Shown: positions 1 to 7,896 of the stretch, one piece after another
Layout of the letters: each line of letters starts with the position of its first letter
Numbering within the stretch: the stretch's first letter is position 1
Assembly (NCBI GenBank): GCA_020248915.1
Contig: JADCGP010000009.1
Coordinates: forward strand, 1 to 64,000
DNA length: 64,000 bases
Direction of reading: 5' to 3'
Source of the DNA: Rubrivivax sp.
GTDB taxonomy: Bacteria; Pseudomonadota; Gammaproteobacteria; Burkholderiales; Burkholderiaceae_C
Program-made: the position numbers and the translations under genes
The notes under the pieces: model-generated
Told to the model about the DNA's origin: nothing
Databases searched by the model: none
The model's input: the letters and a program-made list of their open reading frames with translations, nothing else

Positions 1-111
1 AGCGCCACCAGCGCCACCAGCGCCACCAGCGCCACCAGCGCCACCAGCGCCACCAGCGCCACCAGCGCCACCAGCGCCACCAGCGCCACCAGCGCCACCA
101 GCGCCACCAGC
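1..111. repeat. 9-bp tandem repeat, about 12 copies
   Basis: A perfect 9-bp unit (AGCGCCACC) is repeated about twelve times from the window edge to base 111, so its full length is not visible. On the minus strand one frame reads as Leu-Val-Ala repeated, so the array may lie inside a coding region with a hydrophobic repeat. Perfect unit identity suggests recent slippage. It is not a CRISPR: there are no spacers. Confidence 0.9.
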
Positions 112-383
112 ACGCCCTGCGCGACCTTGGTGCGGCCGGCCTGCCGCTCGGCCGCGTGCACCATGGCCACCAGCCGGTCCTGCCGGTCCTGCTGGTATCC
201 AATCCGCCGACATGGCACGCGGCATGCGTCCAGGGCGATGTAACGCCCGTGGAGTGTATCGGCGAGGCGTAGGTGGAGGGCAAGAGCGCGCGCTCGCCGC
301 TGAGTACCGGACCTGGGCCGAAACCATCCAACAGTCTCATCCCTTCGTCTCTTCGAAGCTCCTGGTGGGTTTGGTGAAGACAT
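1..383 (-). CDS. possible partial ORF ending in (LVA)n, unrecognised
   Basis: An open frame runs on the minus strand from an ATG at 383 off the left edge, about 127 codons. The N-terminal part is basic and resembles no family I know. Residues after about position 90 enter the Leu-Val-Ala repeat encoded by the 9-bp array. I see no convincing ribosome binding site and no conserved domain. GC-rich DNA gives such frames by chance, so this may be non-coding; the sequence beyond the left edge would decide it. Confidence 0.22.
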   Translation of the reverse strand, partial: MSSPNPPGASKRRRDETVGWFRPRSGTQRRARALALHLRLADTLHGRYIALDACRVPCRRIGYQQDRQDRLVAMVHAAERQAGRTKVAQGVLVALVALVALVALVALVALVALVALVALVALVALVA

Positions 384-822
384 GCGAGGCTGAGGCGGAG
401 CGTGAAGATACCGAGCCGACCATCCCGAGGAGGTTGCGTTGAGCACGATGGCATGGTCACCAACTTGGCGTCGCCCCGCGTGCCGAGTGCGGCGTGGCAA
501 AGCGCCGTGCACGCCCGCCAACCGCCCAGGCGCCCGTTGAGCGGCAGGCGGTGTGCCTGGCCGGCGCTTAATGGGGCGCCGAGTAGCGCAGACTCGAGGG
601 CGGCGCGCGCAGCGCGCTTCGTGGTCTGACTCACGGCAACTGTCCGAGCGGAGCGAGTCTTGCCGTGCGCCCTCGAGGCGAGCAGCGCAGGGGAGTCGGC
701 CTGCAAGGCCGACCGCCCCATCCAGTGCCGGCCAGGCACACCGCCTGTCGCGACGCGCGGCGTTGGCGTTGGCGTTGGCGGCGCGTCCCCCCGGAGGCAC
801 GGCCGCGCCCCGACCGCGAAGC
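384..822. other. gene-poor stretch
   Basis: No ORF here has recognisable homology or a sensible start. The main content is the large nested inverted repeat at 541-751, followed by a short GGCGTT hexamer run near 758-780. The short open frames on both strands look like GC-driven shadows. Confidence 0.6.
541..751. repeat. large nested inverted repeat (cruciform/MITE-like element)
   Basis: Bases 545-565 are the exact reverse complement of 727-747. With one mismatch the arms extend to 541-565 and 727-751, and pairing resumes at 571-578 with 714-721. Inside are further dyads: 593-601 with 669-677, 632-639 with 660-667, and a compact palindrome around 693-713. The whole block could fold into one long branched stem. 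There is no transposase gene, so a non-autonomous element, an intergenic palindromic repeat family or a recombination site are all possible. Confidence 0.75.
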
Positions 823-1770
823 TCAGCCGAGCGCCAGGCGCAGCTCCGGCGCCGCCGCCTCCACGGGCGCCAGCAGCCGCTGCCAGAGCCGTGGTCCGGG
901 CTCGCGGCGGAAGGCACCGAAGTGGCCGATGGCCTGCGCGCCCACCTCGCGCGGGTGCAGGTGGTGGCGCTGCACCGCGGCGTTGCGGAACTGCGCGGCC
1001 AGCGCGTCCACGGCACGCGGCGCGCCGTAGGTGCGGTCGTCGTCGATGCTCCACAGGTGCACCGGGCAGACCAGGCCCGAGGCCTGGCGGTACGGCGCCA
1101 TGCGCGGGTCGGCACAGGCCCAGCCCGGCGTCAGCCCCCAGCGCCACCAGTCGCGCGCCACCTCGCGCGGCAGTGCCTCGCCGCGCGAGGCCCAGCGCGG
1201 CGCGTGGCCGTGCAGTGCCACCGCCGCGGGCAGCAGGGCGCGGAAGTACACCTCCGCCAGCAGCCGGTGCCGGCCGTCGAACAGCCGCGCCTCGCCGTGC
1301 TGCGCGGCCACCATCAGCAGCGCGTCGGCCTGCTCCACGCCGCGCGCGAACGCGATGCCGTTGCCGCCGAACGAGTGCCCCACCAGCAGCAGCGGCAGCC
1401 GCCGCTGACGCCGTGCCTGCGCGGCAGCCAGCGCGGCGCTCATGTCGAGCAGCGCCCAGTCGCGCATCGACGCCGTCTCCTGGCGCATCGGGCCGCGGCG
1501 CGAGCCGCCGATGCCGCGGTAGTCGTAGGTCAGCACCGCGTAGCCGCGGCCGGCCAGCCACTGCGCGAAGCCGCGGTAGAAGCCGCGTGGCGCGCCCGTG
1601 GCGGCGCTCACCAGGGCCACCGCCCGCGCCGGCCCGGCCGGCTCGTGCCAGGTGGCGGCGAGGTGGCGGCCGTCGTCGCAGACGAGGGTGTGCGCGGCCG
1701 GGTCGGCCGCGGCTGCGCGGGCCTCGCTGCGTCCAGTGGTCAGGGGGACAGGGGTGGTGCCGTCGTGCAT
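823..1770 (-). CDS. alpha/beta hydrolase (serine aminopeptidase/lipase-like)
   Basis: This 315-residue cytoplasmic protein has the alpha/beta hydrolase fold. The nucleophile elbow GHSFGG places the catalytic serine at residue 133, and an oxyanion-side segment (SAATGAPRGFY, about 55-65) and the strand VLTYDYRGIGGS (about 79-90) are typical of the Hydrolase_4/YheT-like branch. No signal peptide is seen. It is transcribed divergently from a LysR regulator 73 bp away, which suggests control by that protein. The substrate cannot be told from sequence; esters or small lipids are usual in the family. Confidence 0.85.
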   Translation of the reverse strand: MHDGTTPVPLTTGRSEARAAAADPAAHTLVCDDGRHLAATWHEPAGPARAVALVSAATGAPRGFYRGFAQWLAGRGYAVLTYDYRGIGGSRRGPMRQETASMRDWALLDMSAALAAAQARRQRRLPLLLVGHSFGGNGIAFARGVEQADALLMVAAQHGEARLFDGRHRLLAEVYFRALLPAAVALHGHAPRWASRGEALPREVARDWWRWGLTPGWACADPRMAPYRQASGLVCPVHLWSIDDDRTYGAPRAVDALAAQFRNAAVQRHHLHPREVGAQAIGHFGAFRREPGPRLWQRLLAPVEAAAPELRLALG

Positions 1771-1789
1771 GGTGCGAGGCAGTCTAGGA

Positions 1790-1808
1790 AGTCAACACTA
1801 GATTGACT
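1790..1808. promoter_or_regulatory. candidate LysR operator in divergent promoter
   Basis: AGTCAA and TTGACT form a perfect 6-bp dyad with a 7-bp spacer between the divergent hydrolase and LysR genes. The motif ATTGAC recurs at 1802, 1821 and 1843, spaced about two helical turns apart, as expected where a LysR tetramer contacts recognition and activation half-sites. Confidence 0.5.
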
Positions 1809-1843
1809 AGACTGATCGATATTGACATTTTGGTGAGCTCAGA

Positions 1844-2818
1844 TTGACAAAGCCCGCCTCCCGCAGCCGCTTCGAGCACCGCGCCCCCACCACGCCCGAC
1901 GCCAACGCACTCGAGCTGTTCGCGCGCATCGCGGCCGCCGGCAGCTTTGCGCAGGCCGCGCGCGAGCTCGGCCTGACCCGTGCCGCAATCAGCCGGCGCG
2001 TGGCGGCGATCGAAACCGCGATCGGCGCCATGCTGTTCACCCGCAGCACGCGCGCGCTCGGCCTCACGCCCGCCGGGCGCCGCCTGGCACAGCGCGCGCG
2101 TGCGGTCCACGAGGCCGCCGACCAGGCGCGCCGCGCGCTGCGCAAGGACCTGCGCGAGGGCCTGTCGGGCACGCTGCGCGTGACCTCGGTGCCGGTGTTC
2201 GGCCAGGTCGCGCTGGCGCCGCTGCTGGCGCGCTTCCAGGCGCTTCATCCGCAGCTGCGGCTGGAGCTGCGCTTCACGCACCGCCGCATGGACCTGCTGC
2301 GCGACGACGTCGACGTCGCCTTCCGCATCACCGACAAGCCGCCGCCCGACTGCGTGGCCACGCCGGTGCTGGCCTTCACGGTGCGCGCCTACGCGGCGCC
2401 GCGCGCCGGGCTGCCGCTCGCGCATCCCCGGGCGCTGCAGGGCGAGCCGCTGCTCGTGCTCAGCGGCCCGGCGGACACGCTGGCGCTGCAGTGGCGGCAC
2501 GACACCCGGCGCGGCGAGCCGACGACGCAGGAGGTCGAGCCGGCCGTGCTCGCCGACGACCTGGGCACGCTGCTGGCCGTGGCGCGCCACGGCCGCGGCA
2601 TCGTCTTCGCGCCCGACCTGTGCGTCCCCGAGGACCTCGCCGCGGGCCGCCTGATCGACGCGCTGCCCGGCTGGCGCATGCGGCCGCCCGAGGGCGAGCA
2701 GGTGATGGCGCTGACGCTGGCGCAGGGCATCGCGCCCGAGGCGGCGCGGGCGCTGGTGGCGTTCGTGCGCGACGCGCTGGCGGCCGGGCCCTCCGCGGGG
2801 CGGGCGCCGGCCCGGTGA
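1844..2818 (+). CDS. LysR-family transcriptional regulator
   Basis: The 324-residue product has an N-terminal winged helix-turn-helix (about residues 20-80, including ARELGLTRAAISRRVAAIE) and a C-terminal LysR substrate-binding domain (about 105-300). The start is a TTG at 1844; no in-frame ATG lies nearby upstream and the HTH begins soon after, so TTG is the most reasonable choice. It faces away from the alpha/beta hydrolase, the usual arrangement for a LysR activator and its target, and probably binds the ATTGAC repeats between them, the last of which overlaps its own start codon. The inducer is unknown. Confidence 0.9.
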   Translation: MTKPASRSRFEHRAPTTPDANALELFARIAAAGSFAQAARELGLTRAAISRRVAAIETAIGAMLFTRSTRALGLTPAGRRLAQRARAVHEAADQARRALRKDLREGLSGTLRVTSVPVFGQVALAPLLARFQALHPQLRLELRFTHRRMDLLRDDVDVAFRITDKPPPDCVATPVLAFTVRAYAAPRAGLPLAHPRALQGEPLLVLSGPADTLALQWRHDTRRGEPTTQEVEPAVLADDLGTLLAVARHGRGIVFAPDLCVPEDLAAGRLIDALPGWRMRPPEGEQVMALTLAQGIAPEAARALVAFVRDALAAGPSAGRAPAR

Positions 2819-3243
2819 GTGGTTGAACCGGCGCACTCACGCGGCGCGAGTCGCTCGGATGTTCCGTCGGCGCCAGCCCGGCGCCACGCCGCCCTGGCCC
2901 TTGGCGAGGCCCATCGGCGGCCTACCCCGGCACGCACTGCGGCCCCCCGGACCCCGTGGCCGTCCTCGGTACGACCGCGCGCGAATTCCCGCGACATGGC
3001 CCCAGCCCGCTGTCGAGAAACTTGACACCCGGGTGCACGCCGCGTGGCGCCATCGACGTCAAGTCCCTGACCAGAAAGCAGATGTGAGCGCAGGCACGGG
3101 TCATGCTTACAGGTGCGGCAGGGGGCGGCGTCAGGCGTGCGTCCTCTGGCCCGACCCAGGCCGTTTGCCCTACCGCCGCCATCGGTGGCCTCCGCATGAT
3201 GGCGGGGCACGGGGTCGATCGCGGCAATCTTCCAAGGGAACCC
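2819..3243. other. intergenic region upstream of PEP-CTERM gene
   Basis: No gene is supported here. A pair of 7-bp arms, ACTTGAC near 3018 and GTCAAGT near 3056, form a dyad about 31 bp apart that might be regulatory. The ribosome binding site AAGGGA for the downstream PEP-CTERM gene lies at the right end. Confidence 0.5.
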
Positions 3244-3906
3244 ATGTCCAATCTGAACCAACCCAAGCAGCTGCCGCGCGTCGCGATGCTCGTCGCCACG
3301 CTGGCCCTGTGGGCGGGCACCGCGCAGGCCGCCATCATCGGCACCTACACCACGGACAGCGACTTCACGACCGCGGTGTCGGGATCGACGCTCGAGACCT
3401 TCAACACCCAGATCACGGCCGTCAACAATGGCAACCGCGAGACCTACGACTACGGCCCCTTCCTGATCGACAAGTACCGGATAGGCCCGAACACCGGCGC
3501 GGGCTCGCGGATCGGGGACTGGCAGGGCAGGCCCTCCGCCACGCTGCCCGACGTCATCATCTTCGATGACTCGATGATCGCCTGGGGTGGCTTCATCAAT
3601 ACGCAGATCGGCGGCAACGGCGTTGGCATCCAGGTGACCGTCGAACTTCTTGCGGGCAACGTGGTCATCGGCACCGTGGGCGCCAACACCAGTCCGAACA
3701 ATGGATTCCTCGGGTTCCTGAGCGACGCCGCGTTCAACACGATCCGGCTGACGTCGGTAGGTTCCGGAGCCGACAACTACTTTCTCGACAACATGCGCTA
3801 CAAGCCGACTAGCCAGTCGGTTCCCGAGCCGGCCAGCCTGGCCCTGCTCGGCGTTGGTATGCTGGGTATGGCTGGGGTGATGCGCCGGCGCCGCACCCTG
3901 CGCTGA
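3244..3906 (+). CDS. PEP-CTERM sorting domain protein
   Basis: The 220-residue product has an N-terminal signal peptide (hydrophobic segment about 14-25, cleavage after AQA near residue 29). Its C-terminal sorting signal starts VPEPASLALLGVG and ends in a basic RRRRTLR tail, the tripartite PEP-CTERM signal handled by exosortase EpsH/XrtA in exopolysaccharide-producing Proteobacteria. The body is rich in Thr, Asn and Gly, as in secreted matrix proteins. I chose the ATG at 3244 because AAGGGA precedes it and the signal peptide follows at once; a longer in-frame start at 3103 lacks this support. No exosortase or EPS genes lie nearby. Confidence 0.92.
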   Translation: MSNLNQPKQLPRVAMLVATLALWAGTAQAAIIGTYTTDSDFTTAVSGSTLETFNTQITAVNNGNRETYDYGPFLIDKYRIGPNTGAGSRIGDWQGRPSATLPDVIIFDDSMIAWGGFINTQIGGNGVGIQVTVELLAGNVVIGTVGANTSPNNGFLGFLSDAAFNTIRLTSVGSGADNYFLDNMRYKPTSQSVPEPASLALLGVGMLGMAGVMRRRRTLR

Positions 3907-4053
3907 TCCGCCCTCGGGTCCGGGCCGTCCGCAGGCGGCCCCGTTCCAGTGCCCCTGACCCGCCGCCCGGCCGACCTGCCCGTCGACGCGTCCGCAGGGC
4001 GCGACATCGCGTCGGTTCGGTCACCATGCCCCGAGCTGCGCCCGCGCCCGCCC

Positions 4054-5082
4054 TCAGCTCGAGCCCGCCCCTTGCGGCCTGCGCTCGCTGCCGCCGCCCG
4101 GACGCGGCGGCGTCGAGGCGTCGGCGGGCTTCGCGCCGGCGCCGAACGCCTTGCGATAGAACGCCCAGTGCGCGTCGTCGAGCTCGCGCAGCACGGCCAT
4201 CGGGTCGTGCCCGATGCCGGGCAGCACGCGCCACTCATGCGCAATGCCGAGCGACGCGAGGTGCTCGTGGAACGCCACGTTGTTGGCATAGGTCTCGTCG
4301 CGCTCGCCGATGACGACGCGCACGAGCGAGCCCCTGGCGATCGTCTCCACGTTGGCCCTGGCGAGCGTGCGCGGGCTCACCTGCAGGAAGACCGCCTGCG
4401 AGCCGCCGTAGACCCGCGCGAGCAGCTCCTCGGCCCGCACCCGGCTCGCACGCGGCGTTGTCGTGAGCGTCTCCTGCATCGGCCCGGCGCCCATGATCGA
4501 GACGGCGCGGAACAGCTCGGGGTACTTGAACCCGAAGCGCGCCGCCCCGTAGCCACCCATGCTGAAGCCGTCGAGCAGGCGCCCCTCGCGCGAGGCGATC
4601 GTGCGCAGGGTCGCGTCGATGTGCGGGACGAGCTCCTTGACGATCACCGTCTCGACGGGCGCCGCGCCGCTCGACCAGTCGACGTACATGCCCATCTCGA
4701 GGCCGTTGACCATCACGACGAGGCAGGGCGGGGTCCTGCCGGCCTCGATCGCCTCGTCGAAGTGCCGGGCCACCGCGGGGATGCCCTGCAGCCCGCCGCC
4801 CGAGCCGTGCAGCCAGTAGACGACCGGAAAGCGCCGCCCGGGCTCGCGCTCGTAGGCGGCGGGCGTGTAGAGGTGGTAGCTGACGCTCGAGCCGGCGGCC
4901 GCGCTGGCGAAGGTGCGGAACGACACCCGCGGCGCCTCGACGGCTCGCGTGACCCACTCCACGGTCGGCGTGCGCACCCGCTCCGCGGGCGGCTGGCCGC
5001 GCGCGGGCTGCGCGCAAGCGGGCAGGGGGATCAGGGCGCAGGCGCCGAGCAGGGCGGCGACGGCAAGGGACGGCAGGGGCAT
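4054..5082 (-). CDS. secreted esterase (EstD / S-formylglutathione hydrolase-like fold)
   Basis: The 342-residue protein has a signal peptide (cleavage near ACA-QP, residue 24) and a putative-esterase alpha/beta domain. The triad can be read as Ser174 in DGFSMGGYG, Asp262 in GERDETY and His292 in GIGHDP. An oxyanion-type HGSGGG lies at about 92-97. The ATG at 5082 gives a clean signal peptide; the longer open frame upstream is proline-rich low-complexity DNA. The product probably acts in the periplasm or outside the cell on ester substrates. Its neighbours give no pathway. Confidence 0.85.
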   Translation of the reverse strand: MPLPSLAVAALLGACALIPLPACAQPARGQPPAERVRTPTVEWVTRAVEAPRVSFRTFASAAAGSSVSYHLYTPAAYEREPGRRFPVVYWLHGSGGGLQGIPAVARHFDEAIEAGRTPPCLVVMVNGLEMGMYVDWSSGAAPVETVIVKELVPHIDATLRTIASREGRLLDGFSMGGYGAARFGFKYPELFRAVSIMGAGPMQETLTTTPRASRVRAEELLARVYGGSQAVFLQVSPRTLARANVETIARGSLVRVVIGERDETYANNVAFHEHLASLGIAHEWRVLPGIGHDPMAVLRELDDAHWAFYRKAFGAGAKPADASTPPRPGGGSERRPQGAGSS

Positions 5083-5274
5083 GGCGTGGATGCGGGCGGG
5101 AGGGGCGGGAGGGGCGGGAGGGGTGGGGGAAGGCGGCAAGGGGCGTGGCGTGCGCGGCCGTGGCCCGCGCGGCGCGGAGCCGTCAGTGTGTCGTGAGCGT
5201 GTAAAGGGTTCGTTGCGACACTTCGAGGGCGGCTCGACGGTGCCACGCGAGCCCGCGCGAGCCCGCGGGAGCAT

Positions 5275-5315
5275 CCGACACCGCCCGACACCGCCCGACA
5301 CCGCCCGACACCGCC
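5275..5315. repeat. 10-bp tandem repeat, about 4 copies
   Basis: The unit CCGCCCGACA is repeated three times perfectly at 5281-5310 with partial copies on both sides. It lies between the stop of the phosphodiester glycosidase gene and the esterase gene and reaches to two bases before that stop codon. No function is evident. Confidence 0.85.
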
Positions 5316-5316
5316 T

Positions 5317-6168
5317 TCAGGGTGCCGTCACCGGCAGCACCAGCAGCCCGTTGGCCACGCGGCGCTGGGCGGGTTCGTTGGCCGGCCGTGCCATCGCCGC
5401 GCGGCCGTTCACGAACAGTGCCGAGCTGCCGCCGCCGTCGAGGTTCACGGCGTCGTGGACGCCGAGGCTGCACATCCACTGTGCCAGCGGCGCGAGGCGC
5501 ACGCCGGCCACCGGCGGGCGGCGGCCTTCGGCGAGCACGATCCACAGCCGGTGGCGCGGGGCATCGAGCCCGACGGCGGTGCGCGGGTGCTCGCGCGCGC
5601 ACAGGTTGGCGCAGCCGGCGTCGTCGTCGTCGGTGCGTGCGCGCCCGGCGCGCACGAGCCACGGCGTGCCGGCCACCACGCTGAACCAGTCGGCCGCGGG
5701 CGCGGCCGGCACGTCGAAGTGGATGCGGCAGCGCTGCAGCCGGTCGCACGCGAGCAGCGGGCTCGCCGCCACCGCGAAGGGCTGCGGCCACGGCTGCCCG
5801 TCGCTGACGGTCCAGCCGCGCGCGTCGAAGCGAAGGTCGAAGAACGAGGCATTGACGGCCACGATCGCGCCGGCGGCGCTTGGCATGCCGTCGAGCGTCG
5901 TGCCGCGCTCGGCCGCAGGCGTGACGGCCACGCGCAGGGCCGGCGCCCGCAGGTCGACGCGCACCACGTGCACGACCGAGTCGGGCCACGGGGCCGCGCG
6001 CGCCAGCTCCACGCCCGGCGCCACCGCCTCCCAGTGCAGCGCCGGGGCGCCAGTGCCCGCGGGGCCGGGCAGCAGCGTCGTGCAGCCCGTGAGCAGCGCG
6101 AGGCCGCACAGCGCCCACCCTGCGGCGAACCGCGCGGCGGGCTTCAGGCACGGCGTCCGGACGCACAC
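5317..6168 (-). CDS. phosphodiester glycosidase (NAGPA) family lipoprotein
   Basis: The protein carries the NAGPA/DUF2233 domain: VNASFFDLRF in the middle and the hallmark VNLDGGGSSAL near the C-terminus, with HPRTAVGLD between them. Family members cleave GlcNAc phosphodiesters or related sugar-phosphate linkages. The N-terminus is basic and then hydrophobic, ending in the lipobox LTGC, so it is probably a lipoprotein. The start is uncertain: a GTG at 6168 gives a short, normal lipoprotein leader (283 residues); in-frame ATGs at 6312 and 6474 would add a long non-homologous extension. No ribosome binding site decides it. Confidence 0.82.
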   Translation of the reverse strand: MCVRTPCLKPAARFAAGWALCGLALLTGCTTLLPGPAGTGAPALHWEAVAPGVELARAAPWPDSVVHVVRVDLRAPALRVAVTPAAERGTTLDGMPSAAGAIVAVNASFFDLRFDARGWTVSDGQPWPQPFAVAASPLLACDRLQRCRIHFDVPAAPAADWFSVVAGTPWLVRAGRARTDDDDAGCANLCAREHPRTAVGLDAPRHRLWIVLAEGRRPPVAGVRLAPLAQWMCSLGVHDAVNLDGGGSSALFVNGRAAMARPANEPAQRRVANGLLVLPVTAP

Positions 6169-6635
6169 GCGCGCAGGAACTGCGCGTCGTCGTTGGGAAT
6201 CCTGCGCCGGATCGGCGCGGTCGGGCAGAAGCCGGGCAAGGATCCAGAGCCAGCCACACCGGTTCTGGGGTGCCGCACGACCCCCTCCAAGCAAGCTGCG
6301 TGGACCGATCATGAACGCCTCAGCCAGGACCCTTGCCCGCGGTGCTTCCATTCCGGCCCGTTCGGCACGTTGGTTGTCGGCGACAGCGCGCACGCCGTGT
6401 TCGTCGAACCTCGACCATGACTCGGCTGGCCGGTTTCTCCTGCATCCTGGTCCGCACCAGGGACTTGCCCCCAAAACGCTGCTCGTCGCCGCAAACGCTC
6501 ACTGCGGAACCTGGTGCCCGGCGGCATCCCTGCGGAAGGCTTCACGGATCCCGGGGGGAGCGTTCGCCCGGGCGCGCAGAGAATGCCGAAAAGAGGCGTC
6601 CTGCCGCCGGGCAGGAGAACTGGGAGAGAACACAC
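6169..6635. other. intergenic region between divergent genes
   Basis: This 467-bp stretch separates the glycosidase lipoprotein from pilU. Open frames cross it on both strands, but none has recognisable content. It must hold the pilU promoter, and GGGAGAGA just before 6636 is the likely pilU ribosome binding site. The DNA is slightly less GC-rich towards pilU. Confidence 0.5.
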
Positions 6636-7772
6636 ATGACACCCGATCAGGCGCAGAAGCTGATCCATGACCTGCTCAAGTCGATGGTCCAAGAGCATGC
6701 CTCGGACCTGCTGATCACCGCAGGCTTTCCCCCGGCCTTCCGGATGGACGGAAAGCTGACCCCTGTCTCCCGCCAGAGTCTCTCGGCAGCGCACACGAGC
6801 GAACTCGTCCGAGCGGTGATGAACGACAAGCAGGCCGTCGAATTCGAGCGCACCCGGGAATGCAACTTCGCGATCAATCCGCCCGGCCTCGGGCGCTTCC
6901 GCGTCAATGCATTCGTGCAGCAGCAGCGCACGGGCATGGTGGTGCGGACGATCACCACCGAAATCCCCCGGCTCGACGACCTTGGCCTGCCGGAGATCCT
7001 CAAGGAAATGGTGATGAGCAAGCGCGGGCTGCTCATCGTCGTTGGCGCAACGGGTTCGGGCAAGTCCACCACGCTGGCCGCGATGATCGGCCATCGGAAC
7101 GCGAACTCCCATGGTCACATCATCACCCTCGAAGATCCGATCGAGTTCGTTCATGAGCATGGGAAGTGCGCGGTCACGCAGCGCGAGGTGGGCGTGGACA
7201 CGGAGTCCTGGGAGGTGGGTCTGCGAAACACCCTGCGGCAGGCTCCCGACGTGATCCTGATCGGCGAAGTCCGCGAACGGGACACGATGGAGCACGCCAT
7301 CGCCTTCGCCGAAACCGGCCACCTCTGCCTGTGCACGCTTCATGCCAACAGCGCGAATCAGGCACTCGACCGGATCATCAACTTCTTCCCGGAAGAACGT
7401 CGCGCTCAGCTGCTCATGGACCTCTCCCTCAATCTGAGGGGGGTGATCTCTCAGCGGCTGATACCTCGCAAGGCAGCCACGGGCCGCGTGGCCGCGATCG
7501 AGATCCTGCTCAACACCCCACTGGTCGCCGACCTGATCTTCAAGGGCCAGGTGCATGAGATCAAGGAGGCGATGAAGAAGTCGCGGCCGCTGGGCATGTG
7601 TACATTCGACCAAGCCTTGTTCGAGCTCTACGACAACGGATCGATCTCATACGAGGACGCCTTGCGCAACGCCGACTCCATGAACGAGCTGCGCCTGTCC
7701 ATCAAGCTGCACAGCCGCCAGTCCACGAGAGGGGACATCATGTCCGGTCTCGATCACCTCGGCATCGTCTGA
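6636..7772 (+). CDS. pilU: type IV pilus retraction ATPase PilU
   Basis: The 378-residue protein is a PilT/PilU hexameric ATPase that depolymerises the pilus at the inner-membrane base and supports twitching motility. The Walker A motif GATGSGKS is at 137-144; the Walker B region (VILIGEVRERDTM) and the His box (CTLHANSANQALDRI) follow. HASDLLITAG at the start and the long C-terminal tail (NADSMNELRLSIKL) match PilU rather than PilT. The ATG at 6636 has GGGAGAGA just upstream. PilU usually lies directly after pilT; here it stands alone between unrelated genes. Base composition is a little lower in GC than the flanks. Confidence 0.93.
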   Translation: MTPDQAQKLIHDLLKSMVQEHASDLLITAGFPPAFRMDGKLTPVSRQSLSAAHTSELVRAVMNDKQAVEFERTRECNFAINPPGLGRFRVNAFVQQQRTGMVVRTITTEIPRLDDLGLPEILKEMVMSKRGLLIVVGATGSGKSTTLAAMIGHRNANSHGHIITLEDPIEFVHEHGKCAVTQREVGVDTESWEVGLRNTLRQAPDVILIGEVRERDTMEHAIAFAETGHLCLCTLHANSANQALDRIINFFPEERRAQLLMDLSLNLRGVISQRLIPRKAATGRVAAIEILLNTPLVADLIFKGQVHEIKEAMKKSRPLGMCTFDQALFELYDNGSISYEDALRNADSMNELRLSIKLHSRQSTRGDIMSGLDHLGIV

Positions 7773-7896
7773 AGCGCTCCTGTCGGCCCGGCTCCGGTCC
7801 GCCCGACACGCCACGGCAGCTTCGCGGCGAACGGCGGCCGGCTCCATCGCTGCTGCTGCAGCAAGTCGTCCGGCCCGCTGGCGGCCTGCGCGGCCG

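Noticed and set aside
1..111. Possible CRISPR array
   Set aside because: Units are contiguous 9-mers without spacers and there are no cas genes.
168..184. Use of window bases 168-184 for the altered ligand loop of the fusion protein
   Set aside because: These numbers are residue positions in the protein encoded at 30805-32157; the corresponding DNA is about 31606-31656. Nothing notable lies at window bases 168-184 themselves.
2889..3243. A sigma-54 promoter for the PEP-CTERM gene
   Set aside because: No GG-N10-GC pair with the correct spacing was found in the upstream sequence.
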